NCBI RefSeq assembly: GCF_963662885.1
Contig: NZ_OY760064.1
Span: forward strand, 62,001 to 126,000
From: an uncultured Pseudodesulfovibrio sp.
Lineage (GTDB): Bacteria > Desulfobacterota > Desulfovibrionia > Desulfovibrionales > Desulfovibrionaceae
Direction of reading: 5' to 3'
Length of the DNA stretch: 64,000 nt
Part shown: positions 16,670 to 26,745 of the stretch, one piece after another
Numbering within the stretch: position 1 is the stretch's first letter
How the letters are laid out: each line of letters starts with the position of its first letter
Notes under the pieces: model-generated
What the model was told of the DNA's origin: nothing
The model's database searches: none
What the model saw: only the letters and a program-made list of their open reading frames with translations
Program-made: the position numbers and the translations under genes

Positions 16670-17491
16670 CTAGTCGACATGCCGTCCCGAATGAATCAGG
16701 TGAGAGATGAGATCGTCTGTGGAGTGATCCGCGTCTATGTGCAGGTCGTGGCCGGGCATATCGGGATGCGAGACGCCGAGCAGCTTGACCACTATGTCGT
16801 CTCCAGAGTGGTCGTTCTGGGCAAGGATCACCGAGGTCAGATCGTGATCGTTGTCCACCACCACATCCTTTACGGACAGGTTGTCCGGTAATTCAAGGTG
16901 GTTGCTGCCCAAGGTGAAATTGGTGACCACGATTTCGCTTTGTCCGTGGTCGAGGACTGACGGGTCGATGAACAGACCGTCCTCGTTGGTGCCGGCGTGG
17001 AGCTCGCTGCCGCTCATATGGGCTTCGTGCCCGCCAAGGTGGGCATGGCTGTCCACGAAAATGTCGTGCTCGGGCAGGTCCACGAGCAGGGCGTCGTGCG
17101 GCAGGTCCGTGCCGAGGTCGGTTTGTCCGGTGTTCAAGGCATAGGAGCCGTCGTCCAGCTGGGAGATGGAGAAGGTCCCTTCATGGCCGCCGGGGTTGAA
17201 ACCCGCGTCGTCAAAAAGAACGCCGTGCATGGTGTTGCTGTTGGCCAGCACCCAACTCCCGGAATCCTTGATGAAATGGAAGTCCGCCCCGAGGTCGACG
17301 GCGGCCCTTTCCACGTCGGGGAGGAGGAAGAACCTGATCTCGTCGTTGCCCGAGAACATGCCCACCAGCTGGCCGAGCATGGCCGTATCCTGGCAGTCGG
17401 ACAGGACGATCTCCGGTTCAACCGGAACGTTCCCGTCAAGGGTGTAGGTACCGAGCATGGTAGTCTGGTTCATACTATTACTATCGGTCAT
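16670..17491 (-). CDS. Small probable type I secretion substrate sharing the adhesin C-terminus
   Basis: A 273-aa acidic protein with very few Cys. The first half (LGTYTLDGNVPVEPEIVL; IRFFLLPDVERAAVDLG) resembles the DUF4114-like segment in both adhesins (IGVYELDADGHPTNPQIIL; LHYFLIP). The last 80 residues (NFTLGSNHLELPDNL, ILAQNDHSGDDIVVKLLG, TDDLISHLIHSG) align by eye with the C-terminal export region of the adhesins (SLSNL, IADVNPAGDDITITLQG, DDLNTVIQHIINSG). It has no N-terminal retention module and no RTX nonapeptides, so I expect it to be released to the medium. AAGGAGA lies before the ATG. It is downstream of the giant adhesin gene, separated by a terminator. Function unknown. Confidence 0.82.
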   Translation of the reverse strand: MTDSNSMNQTTMLGTYTLDGNVPVEPEIVLSDCQDTAMLGQLVGMFSGNDEIRFFLLPDVERAAVDLGADFHFIKDSGSWVLANSNTMHGVLFDDAGFNPGGHEGTFSISQLDDGSYALNTGQTDLGTDLPHDALLVDLPEHDIFVDSHAHLGGHEAHMSGSELHAGTNEDGLFIDPSVLDHGQSEIVVTNFTLGSNHLELPDNLSVKDVVVDNDHDLTSVILAQNDHSGDDIVVKLLGVSHPDMPGHDLHIDADHSTDDLISHLIHSGRHVD

Positions 17492-17533
17492 ATCGGTCTC
17501 CTTGTATAGGAGAAAAATGCAATCCGAAATATT

Positions 17534-17567
17534 CCCCCCGGCCCGATAAGAGCGCCGGGCCGGGGGG
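17534..17567 (-). terminator. Terminator of the giant adhesin gene
   Basis: A 12-bp perfect stem CCCCCCGGCCCG/CGGGCCGGGGGG, ten bases past the stop codon; a short T-rich tract follows on the minus strand. Confidence 0.82.
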
Positions 17568-17576
17568 TGTTAACTT

Positions 17577-20500
17577 CTAGGAGGACTGTCCCCCGGAGTT
17601 GATGATGTGCTGGATCACCGTGTTCAGGTCGTCGCCCGTGGAGGACAGGTCGACCTGGTGATCGACCACGTCGTGAGTCGGAGGCAGCACGCCCTGGAGG
17701 GTGATGGTGATGTCGTCACCGGCCGGGTTCACGTCCGCGATGGTCACGATCAGATCGCCGCTGTCGCCTGCGGAGGTGACCTGTGCCGCATCGAGGTCGA
17801 TGGGCAGATTGCTCAGAGAGAGGTGGTCGCCTTCGCCGATGTTGAAGTCGGTCACGGTCATGGACCCGCCGCCTTCACCCGAGGACAGGTAGGTGGGGTC
17901 GATCATGATGGTGTCCGCGCCCGCGCCCAGGGTCACGGTGTCGTGGCCCGAGCTGACGAACACGGTGTCGTCGCCCGCACCGGCGTGGATCACGTCGTTG
18001 CCTGCACCGCCCCAGAGGACGTCGTTGCCGTTGTCTCCGAACAGGTAGTCGTTGCCGTCCCCGCCGTAGAGGGTGTCGTTGCCGTCGCCGCCGCTGATGA
18101 AGTCGTGGCCCGCGCCGCCGTCGATGTGATCGTTGCCGTCGCCGCCGTACAGGAAGTCGTTGCCTGCCTGCCCGGTGATGACGTCGTTGCCTTCATGGCC
18201 GTAGATCACGTCGTTGTTGTCGCTTCCAATCAGGTCGTCAATGCCGTCGGTGCCGTGCACGGCCGGTGCGGCGTTGACGTGGACCGGGACATACAGGGTC
18301 GCGGTGTCGGTCAGCCCGTGAGAGTCGGTCACCTGATAGGTGAACTGCTCCACGGTCGGCTCGGTCAGGCCGTCGGTGGTGATGGAGTGGACGTTCTCGT
18401 TCGGGGTGTAGGTCCAGTCGCCGTTGGCATCGATATGCAGCGTGCCCCAGGTGCCCACGCCCGAGCCCACGATGGCCGCGGTCATTCCCGCGTCGTCCGG
18501 GCTGTAGATGTTGTTGAACAGGGAGCCGGTCACCGGGGGCAGGGTCAGTTCGCCGCTGGCACCGGTCTCGACCCACTCGCCGCCCAGGGTGGCGTTGATG
18601 TAGTTGAGCGAGAACGAGGTCCAGTTCGCGCCGGTGACGGTCACGGACTTGATGAGCAGTTCGCCCGTTCCGTCGGCGTCCCCGTGGCTGCCGGTGATGG
18701 TGTACTGGTTGTTGTTGGACTTGACCAGGGTCAGCGTGCCCGTGCCGTCGGTGTAGCTCTGGTTGTTACCGCCCGATCCGACATGAACGGTGAAGGTGTG
18801 GTCGTTGCTGTCCGTGATGGTGAAGACCACGTCTTCGCCGGTGCTGACGTCGTTGAGCATCATGTAGAGCTGCTCGGGCAGGTCGTGTCCATCCTGGCCG
18901 AATTCCAGGGTCAGGGCTTCATGGAAGAACGGCGCGTTCTCGATGTTGTTGCTGTCCGGGAGAATCCAGGTGTCCACACCGATGCCGTTGGACTGCTCGC
19001 CGACCATGGTCGGGATGCCGTCGATGGTGGCGGACACCTTGAGGCCCATGTTTTGAGCCAGGGTCTGCCATTCGTTGGGGTTGCCGTCGGTCTGGTTGGT
19101 GAAGTTGATGTCGTGTCCCCAGCCGCTCTGCCACTCGTAGGCGGCCGCCTGGGTATCGGTGACCATGGCTCCGTCGCCGAGCATCGAGTGGGCGACCAGG
19201 GTGTTGATGGTCGCATTGACTTCGATCACGCCGTAGTCCACGGCACCGGCCGCATCGGACACCTGGTAGGTGAATGATTCGGTGTAATCGCCCGCGGGCA
19301 GTCCGTCGTGGGTGGTGTAGGTATAGGAGCCGTCTTCGGCGATGACCAGATCGCCGTACTGCCCGAGAACGGTCACGCCTACGCCGTCGTCCGTCAGGCT
19401 GAAGGTGCCGGAGTCGCCGTTGAAGTCGCCGTCGGCCAGATGCTGGTCGTATTCGGCCTGACTGAGGTTGTCCAGGTCGCCCGCCGCGGCACCGGTGACA
19501 TGCAGGTGGTTGGGGCCGACCGGATAATCGGGGTCAATGTCGTTCTGCAAGGCGTTGCCGGTAATCACGGCAGCCTCGGAGGAGCCGGATGCGGCATCCG
19601 ACGGCGTGGAAGCGTAGACTCCCATGAGCGCCACAGAGGCCTTCGCGTTGTCGGCGTCGGCCATGACCACGACCGTGCCGATGGCGGTGTCGCTGGAGAT
19701 GGTGATGATATCGCCGGATTGGCCGATGGTCAGATCCGTGATGGGGTCACCGTTGACGTCCCAGGCCTGGAGGGATTCCTGGCCGTTGCCGTCGGCGGTG
19801 AGCTTGATGCTGACCGAATCCTGCGGGTGGTCGAACTGAATGAGCAGCCGTTCGGCATTGCCGTTGTTCTCGATGAACTTGTCGTCGCCGCTGTTGCCGC
19901 CGTTCCCGTTCCCGTTGCCCTTGCTGCCGGAAGCGGATTCCACACCGTAGTGGGAGCCGTTGCCGGAACCGCCCCAATGCTGCAGGGTGGCCTGAATCCA
20001 TTCGCCCGTCTGGGGATTCTGCTCCTGAGCGATCAGGTGGTAGACGTCGGCGCCTTCCGCTTCGGAACTGGAAGTACCCGCACCGTAGCCGGTGTCGTCG
20101 ACAGCGATGGGCGCGTCGTTCACCGGGGTGATGTTGATGACCGAAGTGGCCGCGACGCTGGGTGCGCCGGTCGGGTCTGCGGCGTCGTCCCAAACCTGGA
20201 CGGTGATCTGCCGGGGATCGGTAACCGGAGCATCCGAGTCGTTGGAGAAAGTGATCATCTCGATGGCGGACTCGTAGTTCGCTATGGGGGCGTCACCGGA
20301 CAGAATGATCTGGTTGCCGCTGACCGTTGCGGTGATGCCGTCGGGCAGGGCGCTGGTGTCGATGTTCAGGGAATCGTGCGCCTGGGCATTGGTCAGGGTG
20401 ATGACCGCCTGGGACATGTTCGTGGAGTCCACGTCCGAGATGTTCACCTCGCCGGTGATGTGCACCGGGCCGCCGTCCTCGACGAAAGTGTTCTCGAAGC

Positions 20501-23500
20501 CGGTACCCGCATGGTCGTTTTCCCGAACGATGAGGTCGTTGAAATCATCGTCATCATCCACTTCGCTCGGGTCGCCGGTCAGCATCTGATCGTCCACCCG
20601 GACAAGACGTCCGTTGCTGTCGGTCTCGATCAGGAAGGTGTCTTCCGGGTTGTGGTTCAGATTCATGTCGTCGAACCGGACCTCGTGGGTCGTGGTCCCG
20701 CCGTCAAAGGAGATGTCCCAGCCATCGGAGCCGTTCGGGACAAAGGTCGGGGTCCCCTCTCCAATGGTCGTGTTCGGGATCAGGAAGTAGTGCAGTTCCG
20801 CACCGTCTTCATAGGTGGTGAGAACCTCTCCGTTGGTACCCTGGTTCGAATCCGCAAGGATGATCTGCGGATTGGTCGGGTGGCCGTCGGCGTCCAGTTC
20901 ATAGACGCCGATCACGTTGGTGTTCCGGGCACTCTCGGATACGAAGTTGACCGTGCCCATGGACAGGTCGAGGGTCGGCGCGTCGTTTTCCGGGGTAATG
21001 GAGATCGACAGGTCGGCGGAATCATAGCCGCCGTTGCCGTCGGTCACCGTGTAGGTGGCCGTGGGCACGGCGCCGTCGTAATCGTCCGCCGGGGTAAAGG
21101 TGTAGGAGCCGTCGGTGTTGATGACCAGGTCGCCCACGCCCTCGATATGCGCGGTTTCGCCGGCGGCGTAGGTGTCGGTGTCACCCTGAACCGAGAACTG
21201 GGTCACGGTCAGGCTGTCACCGTCGATATCGGTGTCCTGCCCGGCATGGTCCGCCCCAGAGCCGGTAATGACGTTGCCGGAGGCGCTGTGGTCTTCGAGC
21301 ACGGTGACGGTGTCGGACACGGCGATGGGCGCGTCGTTGACCGGGGTCACGTTCAGGTAGACCGTGGCCGTATCCGTGGCTCCGCCTTCATCGGTGATGG
21401 TGTAGGTGAAGGAGTCCGGGCCGTTGTAATTGTCGTCCGGGGTGTAGAGGACCTCGCCGTTCACCACGGAAACGGTTCCGTGTGCGGCATCACCCAGGTC
21501 GGTGATGCTCAGGGTGTCGTTGGGCAGATCCGGGTCGGTGTCGTTCCCCAGCACATCGATGCTGATCGAGGAATCCTCGGCGACCACGATGGCACCGTCC
21601 GTGGACGAGTAATCGGTGACCTGCCCGGAGATGGACTGGATGTAGAAGCCGTCCTCGGCGCTGCCGGCAGGTTCCACGACCACGTACTGGAACGGTTCGG
21701 AACCGGTCAGGTCGAGGGTCGGGTTGGTCTGGTCGACGCCCACGGTGATGGTGCCGACTTCCACGCCGTCCGCATTCAGCAGATGGATGATGGCGTCGTC
21801 GTCATGGTCGGTCTGGTTGAAGTCGCCCAGAGTGATGGTCGCGTGGGTCTGCAGGTCGTCGAACCTGAAGGTCACCTGCTCGGTACCGGCGCCCTGGGTG
21901 GAGTCGATGGCGGTGTTGTCGCCGTCGCCGGTCTTCACGCCAAGTCCGTGGGTGTTGTTGATGACCGTGTTGGCCGTGGTCTGGTCCTCGACGATGGTGA
22001 TGCCATTGGACGTGAACTGGTTGGCGATGTTCAGGGTTACTTCGTGGGTCGCGCCGGTCAGACCGGACACGCCGTCGTCCACGGCGTCGGGGCCGTCGTT
22101 GAGGCCGTTCACGGTGATGGCCAGATCGGCGCTGTCGGTGCTGTCGCCGTCGGTCATGGTGTAGGAGAAGGTCTCGGTGGGTGCGTCGCCGGGAGTCAGG
22201 GAATCGTCCGTGGCGGTGTAGGTGTAGTCGCCGTCCGCGCTCATGATCAGGTCGCCGTGCTCGCCGTGGACGATTACGGTGCCGTCGCTGCCCCATTCGG
22301 CATCGGTGCCGGTGATGGTGTGGTTCGCGAAGTCCACGGTGGTGTCGCCGAAGGTGACCTTGGTGACGGACATCTCGCCGTGCGTGTTGTCCGCGTCCAC
22401 GTCGTTGGCCAGAACGTTGGCCGAGACGGAGTAATCCAGGCCGTCGCTGTTGGGCTCGTGGATGGAGGCCGTGTCGTTTACGGCGGTAGGCGCCTCGTTG
22501 GCGGAGCCGGGGAGCACATCCACGGTGACGGTGTAGTCGCTGTCGCTGACCTGACCTTCGCTATCGACGGGGCGGTAAGTGAAGTTGTCGGTTCCGGCGA
22601 ATTCCACATCAACGTACTGCAGTTCCCAGTTGGCGTTCCAATCGCGGGGACCGTCCTCGGTGGTGCCGAATACGACCGAGTCGAAGTGCTCGCCGCCCAG
22701 AATGGTCTGGTCGATGATCAGGGACTGGAAGGTGTCGCCGTCGCCGCCGGAGATGGTTCCGGACTCGCCGGTGACCAGGTTGTTCCAGGTCATGACCGAG
22801 TTGTCGACGGTGCCCGTGGCGATCAGTGTGTCGCCATCGTAGACCGCCCAGGTGGCCTGACCGTTTTGTTCACTGCCGTGATCGAAGTAGCTGCCCAGGC
22901 CGCCGAAGCCGATCTCGGCGTAGGAGACGTCCTTGCCCTCGAAGGTCATGGTCAGGGTCTCGCCGGAGTCCAGTCCGTTGTGGCTGGAGTTGGCCAGACC
23001 GTGGTCGATATGGTTCTGCTGATCGGCGTAGACCTTGAGATTCCCTGCACTGATGTGCGTGGTCACGGTCACATCCGCAGTGCCGTCGCCGTCGGTGTCG
23101 ACGGAAAGCTGGCGGGTGGCGTTATCCACGCGTTCACCCCAGGTGTCCAGCCCGGCGTCTTCGGCCAGGCGGGAGCCGATGAGCACACCCTGGTCGGCAG
23201 GGGCGTCGCCCTTGTAGGAGAAGTTGTCCAGGTCGTCGAAGCGGACGCCGTTGTCGATATCCGACTGGGTTACCTCATGGTCACCGTAGAAGAGCGAGCC
23301 GTGATCCGGCAGGCCGGTAATGACCACGCCGGTGTCCAGGCCGTCGCCCGCGCTGTAGTCGTCCTCCACGTCGGTGATGGGGGCCTGATCGAAGTCGATG
23401 TGCACGGGCTCGCCGTAGGCGGAGCCGTGGACCGCGAAGTCCGCGCCCAGCGGGGCGTCGTTCACGCCGCCCACGGTCACGGTCACGATTTGTTCGGTGC

Positions 23501-26500
23501 CGTCGGCGGATTGCACGATAAAGTCGTTGGAGAAGCCGCTGTTGACGCCGTCCACCTCGCCCAGGTGCTGGACCGAGCTGTTGTCGATCTCGTAGGTCCA
23601 GGTGCCGTCCGTATTGATGTGGAAGGTGCCGCCCTGGGAGTCGGTGATCGTATCGCTCTTGAACAGGTTGTCGGTGTTGTCCGGGTCAGAGGCGAAGAGC
23701 TGGCCGGAGTCGGTCAGCATGTTGCCGCTGGACACGTTCGAATCCTCGGTCACTGCTCCGGTGGCGTCGCCGGTGATGTCGGCCGAGTCGTTGGCTCCAT
23801 TGATGGTAATGGTCAGGGAAGCGGAGCTTTCCTTGGCATCCACGTCCTGGTTGTCGGACATGGTGTAAGTGAAGACATCGGTGCGCTGCTCGTCCGCGTT
23901 CAGGAAGTTCGTCGCGGCGGGGTCTTCGACATACTTGTACGAACCGTCGTCGTTCAGGTAGAGCGTGCCGTACTCGCCCTTGAGCGTGTAGTCGTACCCG
24001 TCGGTGTCCGCGACCACAGTGTTGTCGGTGTTGTCGCTGGTCACGCCGGTGACCGAGAACTTGTCCGCATCGGTGTCCACGTCGGTGTCGGCCACATCGC
24101 CGGAACCTGCACCCGTCAGCACGTTGCCGTTCACGCTGGAGGCATCGGCGTCGTTAACGGATTCGGTCAGGCTGGCCGCGTCGGCGTTGGCCGTGGGCGC
24201 GTCGTTGGACCCGTTGATCGTGATCTCCAGAGTGGAGGTGGACGTACCCGCATGGCCGTCCGCGTTGTCGGTCATGGTGTAGGTGAACGTGTCCGTGACC
24301 GGAGTGCTGTCGTTGTTCAGGTAATTGGTGGCAGTCGGGTTTTCCGTGTAGGTGTAGGAACCGTCTGCATTCATGTGCAGGGTGCCGTACTGCCCGGCGA
24401 TGTCGAATCCTCCGTCGGCGTCGGAATCGGTCCCGCCGTGGCCGGTGACGGACGTGATGGTGAAATCATCCACCGAGTTGTCCACGTCGGTGTCCGCGTG
24501 GCCGCCCAAATCGTCGCCCGCGAGCACATTGCCGGTCACGCTGGCGGCCGGATCGAGGTCAACGGATTCGGTCAGGGTGTTGGTGTCGGCGACGGCCACC
24601 GGGGCGTCGTTGGAGCCGGTCACATTGATGGTCAGCGTAACGGGTTCGCTGTAAACGCCGTCATTGTATGCGTTGGTCAGGGTGTACTCGAAGACATCCT
24701 GGACCTGCTGATTTTCCTGCAACTCCTGAACGTCGTCCCACTCGTTGTGCAGGGTGTATTCGTAGCTGCCGTCGGCATGGATATTCAGGGTGCCGTATTG
24801 GCCGTCGATGCTCACCTCGCCGGTGGGCGTCATGTCGCTATCGGTGGGCAGGGTGGCGGAGTTGTCGGTCTGGGACGAAACCGACGAGACGAACATGTTG
24901 GTGTCGTCCACATCGGTGTCGGCCACGTCGCCTGCGGATTCGCCGGTGATGACGTTGCCGGAAACCACGGCCGAGTAGTCGGCGTCGCCATCGAACCGGA
25001 GGCCGAATTCCGCCACGTTGTTCGTGTCGGCATTGGCCACGGGGGCGTCGTTGGCGCCGTTTACCGTGAAGGAAAGGTTGGCGTAGCTGAAGGCCCCGGA
25101 GTCGTCCATGATCCCGTAGGAGAAGGCGTCCACGTTGTCTTCGCTGTTGTAGTTCAGCGCATTGAGGGCGTTGTACGCATCACCGTCGTCTGCAGTGTAA
25201 AGCCTGTAGTCGTAGGAGCCGTCCGCGTGGATGGTCAGCACGCCGAACTCGCCGTTGACCGTGACCGCACCGGTGGGGGCGCCTGCCTGGTCATAGGCCT
25301 GGCCCTCGGTAGGCGTGAAGTCGGGGTTCTGCTCGACCGGCAGCATGGAGTCCATGGTCTCGGTGGCGTGGGAGTACACGCCGACCACGAACATGGTCTG
25401 CCCGTCAGGGGAGTCGCCGCTGTCCAAGTCGGTATCGGCCACTGAACCGGCGTTGTCCCCGGACAGGACGTTGCCGTGAACCACGACCGAGTCGCTCTGG
25501 GTGTAGTCGTAATGGTCGCTGTCGTGAACGGCCACGTCGCCGCCTTCGCCGCCGTTGAGGTCCGCGTCGTGCACGCTGGCGTGCAGACCGTAATCGGTGG
25601 AGTCGCCGCCTTCCACGGCCTCGACATTCAGGTCGTCGTGAGCCTCGGGCATGTCGTTGGCGCCGTTGACCGTGATGGTCAGCGTGGCGGTGTTGGAAAC
25701 CAGGCCGTCGGCATCAACGATGTCGTAATGAAATACCTCATCAAAGGACTCGCCTTCGTTGAGCGCGTCGGCCCAATCCTGGACCAGGGTGTAGTCCCAA
25801 TGACCGTCGGCGTCGACGACCAGCACGCCGTACTTGCCGACGATAACGGTGTCGTCGGAAGAAATCTGCACCGCGTCGGGGTCTACACCGTTATGATTCA
25901 CGCCGTCATAATCCATGGTGTACATGGACAGTTGGTCGTTTGTACCGTCCGGGTCCACGTCGTTGTCGATGACGTTGCCCTGGATGGTCTCATCCGTCTG
26001 CGGAGGGTTGGGGTAGCTGAGATAGAAGCCGCCGCCCGAGTGCAGGGGGAAGAACTCCCCGACAGCCGGCCCTTCACCGAGGGCGTGGGACGTGACGGCC
26101 GCGTTGTAATCGTTGACGCTGTCCACGAAAACGAGGTTGCGTCCAACAACGAAGTCGGAATCGCCCTGCTCGTCGATGGAGGCGAAGTCATCGTTGGCGA
26201 TGGGGGCCGTTTGGCCCAGAACACCACTCAGGGTGGGGAAGGCATGGGTGCCGAAGGAGTCGTCCTGTCCGCCCAGGGCGTTGATGCTGGCCGAAAGCGT
26301 GCCTGCGTCGTCGGTGTACTGGCCTGCGCCCGAGCCGCCGGTCGCATTGGCCGCAGCGGTTTCGAGGTCCGCGTTCTGGTCGGCGCCTTCAAAGGCGAAG
26401 AGATACACGTCGCCGGCGACCTGTTCGCCGTTAAGCATCTCGAACAGAGGCAGGCTGCCAGTGTCGGCCAAGGCCTGATAATTTTCGAGGACAATGGTTC

Positions 26501-26666
26501 CGCCGCCCTCGACGGTGATTTCAAGATTTCCGTTCTCGCCGGTGAACACCGCATTGGCCAGATCAAAATCGAACTTGATCGGGGTGTCGGCGTCAAGGTG
26601 GTAGGTCTGTATATTGCCAGCTCCGGGAAGAGCGATGTGAAGCTGGTCAGTCGTTGAATTCGCCAT
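17577..26666 (-). CDS. Giant Lap/RTX-type adhesin with N-terminal retention module, VCBS-like repeats and RTX C-terminus
   Basis: A 3029-aa, acidic, nearly Cys-free surface protein exported by type I secretion. Residues 1-105 form a retention module (TDQLHIALPGAGNIQTYHL, GGGTIVLENYQALAD) of the LapA type, which plugs the outer membrane channel; TAAA at residues 103-106 is a di-alanine site for the LapG-like protease. The body is a long series of cadherin/VCBS-like repeats marked by NGANDAP/NGSNDAP and YGTL..ADGSY motifs. A DUF4114-like domain lies at about 1895-2045, RTX calcium repeats (GGxGNDxxx) at about 2805-2920, and the export signal at the end (DDLNTVIQHIINSGG). AGGAG precedes the ATG. 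It is the main adhesin of this locus. Confidence 0.95.
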   Translation of the reverse strand: MANSTTDQLHIALPGAGNIQTYHLDADTPIKFDFDLANAVFTGENGNLEITVEGGGTIVLENYQALADTGSLPLFEMLNGEQVAGDVYLFAFEGADQNADLETAAANATGGSGAGQYTDDAGTLSASINALGGQDDSFGTHAFPTLSGVLGQTAPIANDDFASIDEQGDSDFVVGRNLVFVDSVNDYNAAVTSHALGEGPAVGEFFPLHSGGGFYLSYPNPPQTDETIQGNVIDNDVDPDGTNDQLSMYTMDYDGVNHNGVDPDAVQISSDDTVIVGKYGVLVVDADGHWDYTLVQDWADALNEGESFDEVFHYDIVDADGLVSNTATLTITVNGANDMPEAHDDLNVEAVEGGDSTDYGLHASVHDADLNGGEGGDVAVHDSDHYDYTQSDSVVVHGNVLSGDNAGSVADTDLDSGDSPDGQTMFVVGVYSHATETMDSMLPVEQNPDFTPTEGQAYDQAGAPTGAVTVNGEFGVLTIHADGSYDYRLYTADDGDAYNALNALNYNSEDNVDAFSYGIMDDSGAFSYANLSFTVNGANDAPVANADTNNVAEFGLRFDGDADYSAVVSGNVITGESAGDVADTDVDDTNMFVSSVSSQTDNSATLPTDSDMTPTGEVSIDGQYGTLNIHADGSYEYTLHNEWDDVQELQENQQVQDVFEYTLTNAYNDGVYSEPVTLTINVTGSNDAPVAVADTNTLTESVDLDPAASVTGNVLAGDDLGGHADTDVDNSVDDFTITSVTGHGGTDSDADGGFDIAGQYGTLHMNADGSYTYTENPTATNYLNNDSTPVTDTFTYTMTDNADGHAGTSTSTLEITINGSNDAPTANADAASLTESVNDADASSVNGNVLTGAGSGDVADTDVDTDADKFSVTGVTSDNTDNTVVADTDGYDYTLKGEYGTLYLNDDGSYKYVEDPAATNFLNADEQRTDVFTYTMSDNQDVDAKESSASLTITINGANDSADITGDATGAVTEDSNVSSGNMLTDSGQLFASDPDNTDNLFKSDTITDSQGGTFHINTDGTWTYEIDNSSVQHLGEVDGVNSGFSNDFIVQSADGTEQIVTVTVGGVNDAPLGADFAVHGSAYGEPVHIDFDQAPITDVEDDYSAGDGLDTGVVITGLPDHGSLFYGDHEVTQSDIDNGVRFDDLDNFSYKGDAPADQGVLIGSRLAEDAGLDTWGERVDNATRQLSVDTDGDGTADVTVTTHISAGNLKVYADQQNHIDHGLANSSHNGLDSGETLTMTFEGKDVSYAEIGFGGLGSYFDHGSEQNGQATWAVYDGDTLIATGTVDNSVMTWNNLVTGESGTISGGDGDTFQSLIIDQTILGGEHFDSVVFGTTEDGPRDWNANWELQYVDVEFAGTDNFTYRPVDSEGQVSDSDYTVTVDVLPGSANEAPTAVNDTASIHEPNSDGLDYSVSANVLANDVDADNTHGEMSVTKVTFGDTTVDFANHTITGTDAEWGSDGTVIVHGEHGDLIMSADGDYTYTATDDSLTPGDAPTETFSYTMTDGDSTDSADLAITVNGLNDGPDAVDDGVSGLTGATHEVTLNIANQFTSNGITIVEDQTTANTVINNTHGLGVKTGDGDNTAIDSTQGAGTEQVTFRFDDLQTHATITLGDFNQTDHDDDAIIHLLNADGVEVGTITVGVDQTNPTLDLTGSEPFQYVVVEPAGSAEDGFYIQSISGQVTDYSSTDGAIVVAEDSSISIDVLGNDTDPDLPNDTLSITDLGDAAHGTVSVVNGEVLYTPDDNYNGPDSFTYTITDEGGATDTATVYLNVTPVNDAPIAVSDTVTVLEDHSASGNVITGSGADHAGQDTDIDGDSLTVTQFSVQGDTDTYAAGETAHIEGVGDLVINTDGSYTFTPADDYDGAVPTATYTVTDGNGGYDSADLSISITPENDAPTLDLSMGTVNFVSESARNTNVIGVYELDADGHPTNPQIILADSNQGTNGEVLTTYEDGAELHYFLIPNTTIGEGTPTFVPNGSDGWDISFDGGTTTHEVRFDDMNLNHNPEDTFLIETDSNGRLVRVDDQMLTGDPSEVDDDDDFNDLIVRENDHAGTGFENTFVEDGGPVHITGEVNISDVDSTNMSQAVITLTNAQAHDSLNIDTSALPDGITATVSGNQIILSGDAPIANYESAIEMITFSNDSDAPVTDPRQITVQVWDDAADPTGAPSVAATSVINITPVNDAPIAVDDTGYGAGTSSSEAEGADVYHLIAQEQNPQTGEWIQATLQHWGGSGNGSHYGVESASGSKGNGNGNGGNSGDDKFIENNGNAERLLIQFDHPQDSVSIKLTADGNGQESLQAWDVNGDPITDLTIGQSGDIITISSDTAIGTVVVMADADNAKASVALMGVYASTPSDAASGSSEAAVITGNALQNDIDPDYPVGPNHLHVTGAAAGDLDNLSQAEYDQHLADGDFNGDSGTFSLTDDGVGVTVLGQYGDLVIAEDGSYTYTTHDGLPAGDYTESFTYQVSDAAGAVDYGVIEVNATINTLVAHSMLGDGAMVTDTQAAAYEWQSGWGHDINFTNQTDGNPNEWQTLAQNMGLKVSATIDGIPTMVGEQSNGIGVDTWILPDSNNIENAPFFHEALTLEFGQDGHDLPEQLYMMLNDVSTGEDVVFTITDSNDHTFTVHVGSGGNNQSYTDGTGTLTLVKSNNNQYTITGSHGDADGTGELLIKSVTVTGANWTSFSLNYINATLGGEWVETGASGELTLPPVTGSLFNNIYSPDDAGMTAAIVGSGVGTWGTLHIDANGDWTYTPNENVHSITTDGLTEPTVEQFTYQVTDSHGLTDTATLYVPVHVNAAPAVHGTDGIDDLIGSDNNDVIYGHEGNDVITGQAGNDFLYGGDGNDHIDGGAGHDFISGGDGNDTLYGGDGNDYLFGDNGNDVLWGGAGNDVIHAGAGDDTVFVSSGHDTVTLGAGADTIMIDPTYLSSGEGGGSMTVTDFNIGEGDHLSLSNLPIDLDAAQVTSAGDSGDLIVTIADVNPAGDDITITLQGVLPPTHDVVDHQVDLSSTGDDLNTVIQHIINSGGQSS
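17905..18255 (-). repeat. RTX nonapeptide repeat block of the giant adhesin
   Basis: About ten repeats of the GGxGNDx pattern (for example GHEGNDVIT, GGDGNDHID, GGAGHDFIS, GGDGNDTLY, GDNGNDVLW, GGAGNDVIH), which fold into a calcium-binding beta-roll after export. Confidence 0.92.
18270..26200 (-). repeat. Tandem VCBS/cadherin-like repeat region of the giant adhesin
   Basis: Degenerate repeats of roughly 100-130 residues recur through the body, each with a D-V/A-D-T-D junction, YGTLxxxxDGSYxYT and an NGxNDAP boundary. They act as an extended, calcium-stiffened stalk. A non-repeat island (about 22560-23400) and the DUF4114-like part (20530-20980) interrupt the series. Confidence 0.85.
26349..26360 (-). 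other. Predicted LapG-type cleavage site TAAA in the giant adhesin
   Basis: Codons for Thr-Ala-Ala-Ala at residues 103-106, the position of the TAAG site in Pseudomonas LapA. It directly follows the retention module and precedes a Gly/Ser-rich linker (GGSGAGQY). Confidence 0.65.
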
Positions 26667-26715
26667 TATGGACTCCTGATATGAAGTGAAGCGATAGTTT
26701 CGTTGTCGTTGGGTA

Positions 26716-26745
26716 AAGATACCCTAAGGCCAGTTTTTTAGTCAA
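26716..26745 (-). promoter_or_regulatory. Candidate promoter of the giant adhesin gene
   Basis: Minus strand TTGACT (-35), 18-base spacer, TATCTT (-10). The -35 is part of TTGACTAAAAAAC, which is repeated exactly before the second adhesin gene. A palindrome GGGTA-AAGA-TACCC (26711-26724) overlaps the -10. Confidence 0.5.

Noticed and set aside
19308..25445. A 2045-codon open frame on the plus strand opposite the giant adhesin
   Set aside because: It mirrors the repeat codons of the adhesin (Asp/Gly/Val-rich antisense), lacks a ribosome site and any domain. The minus-strand protein explains the region fully.
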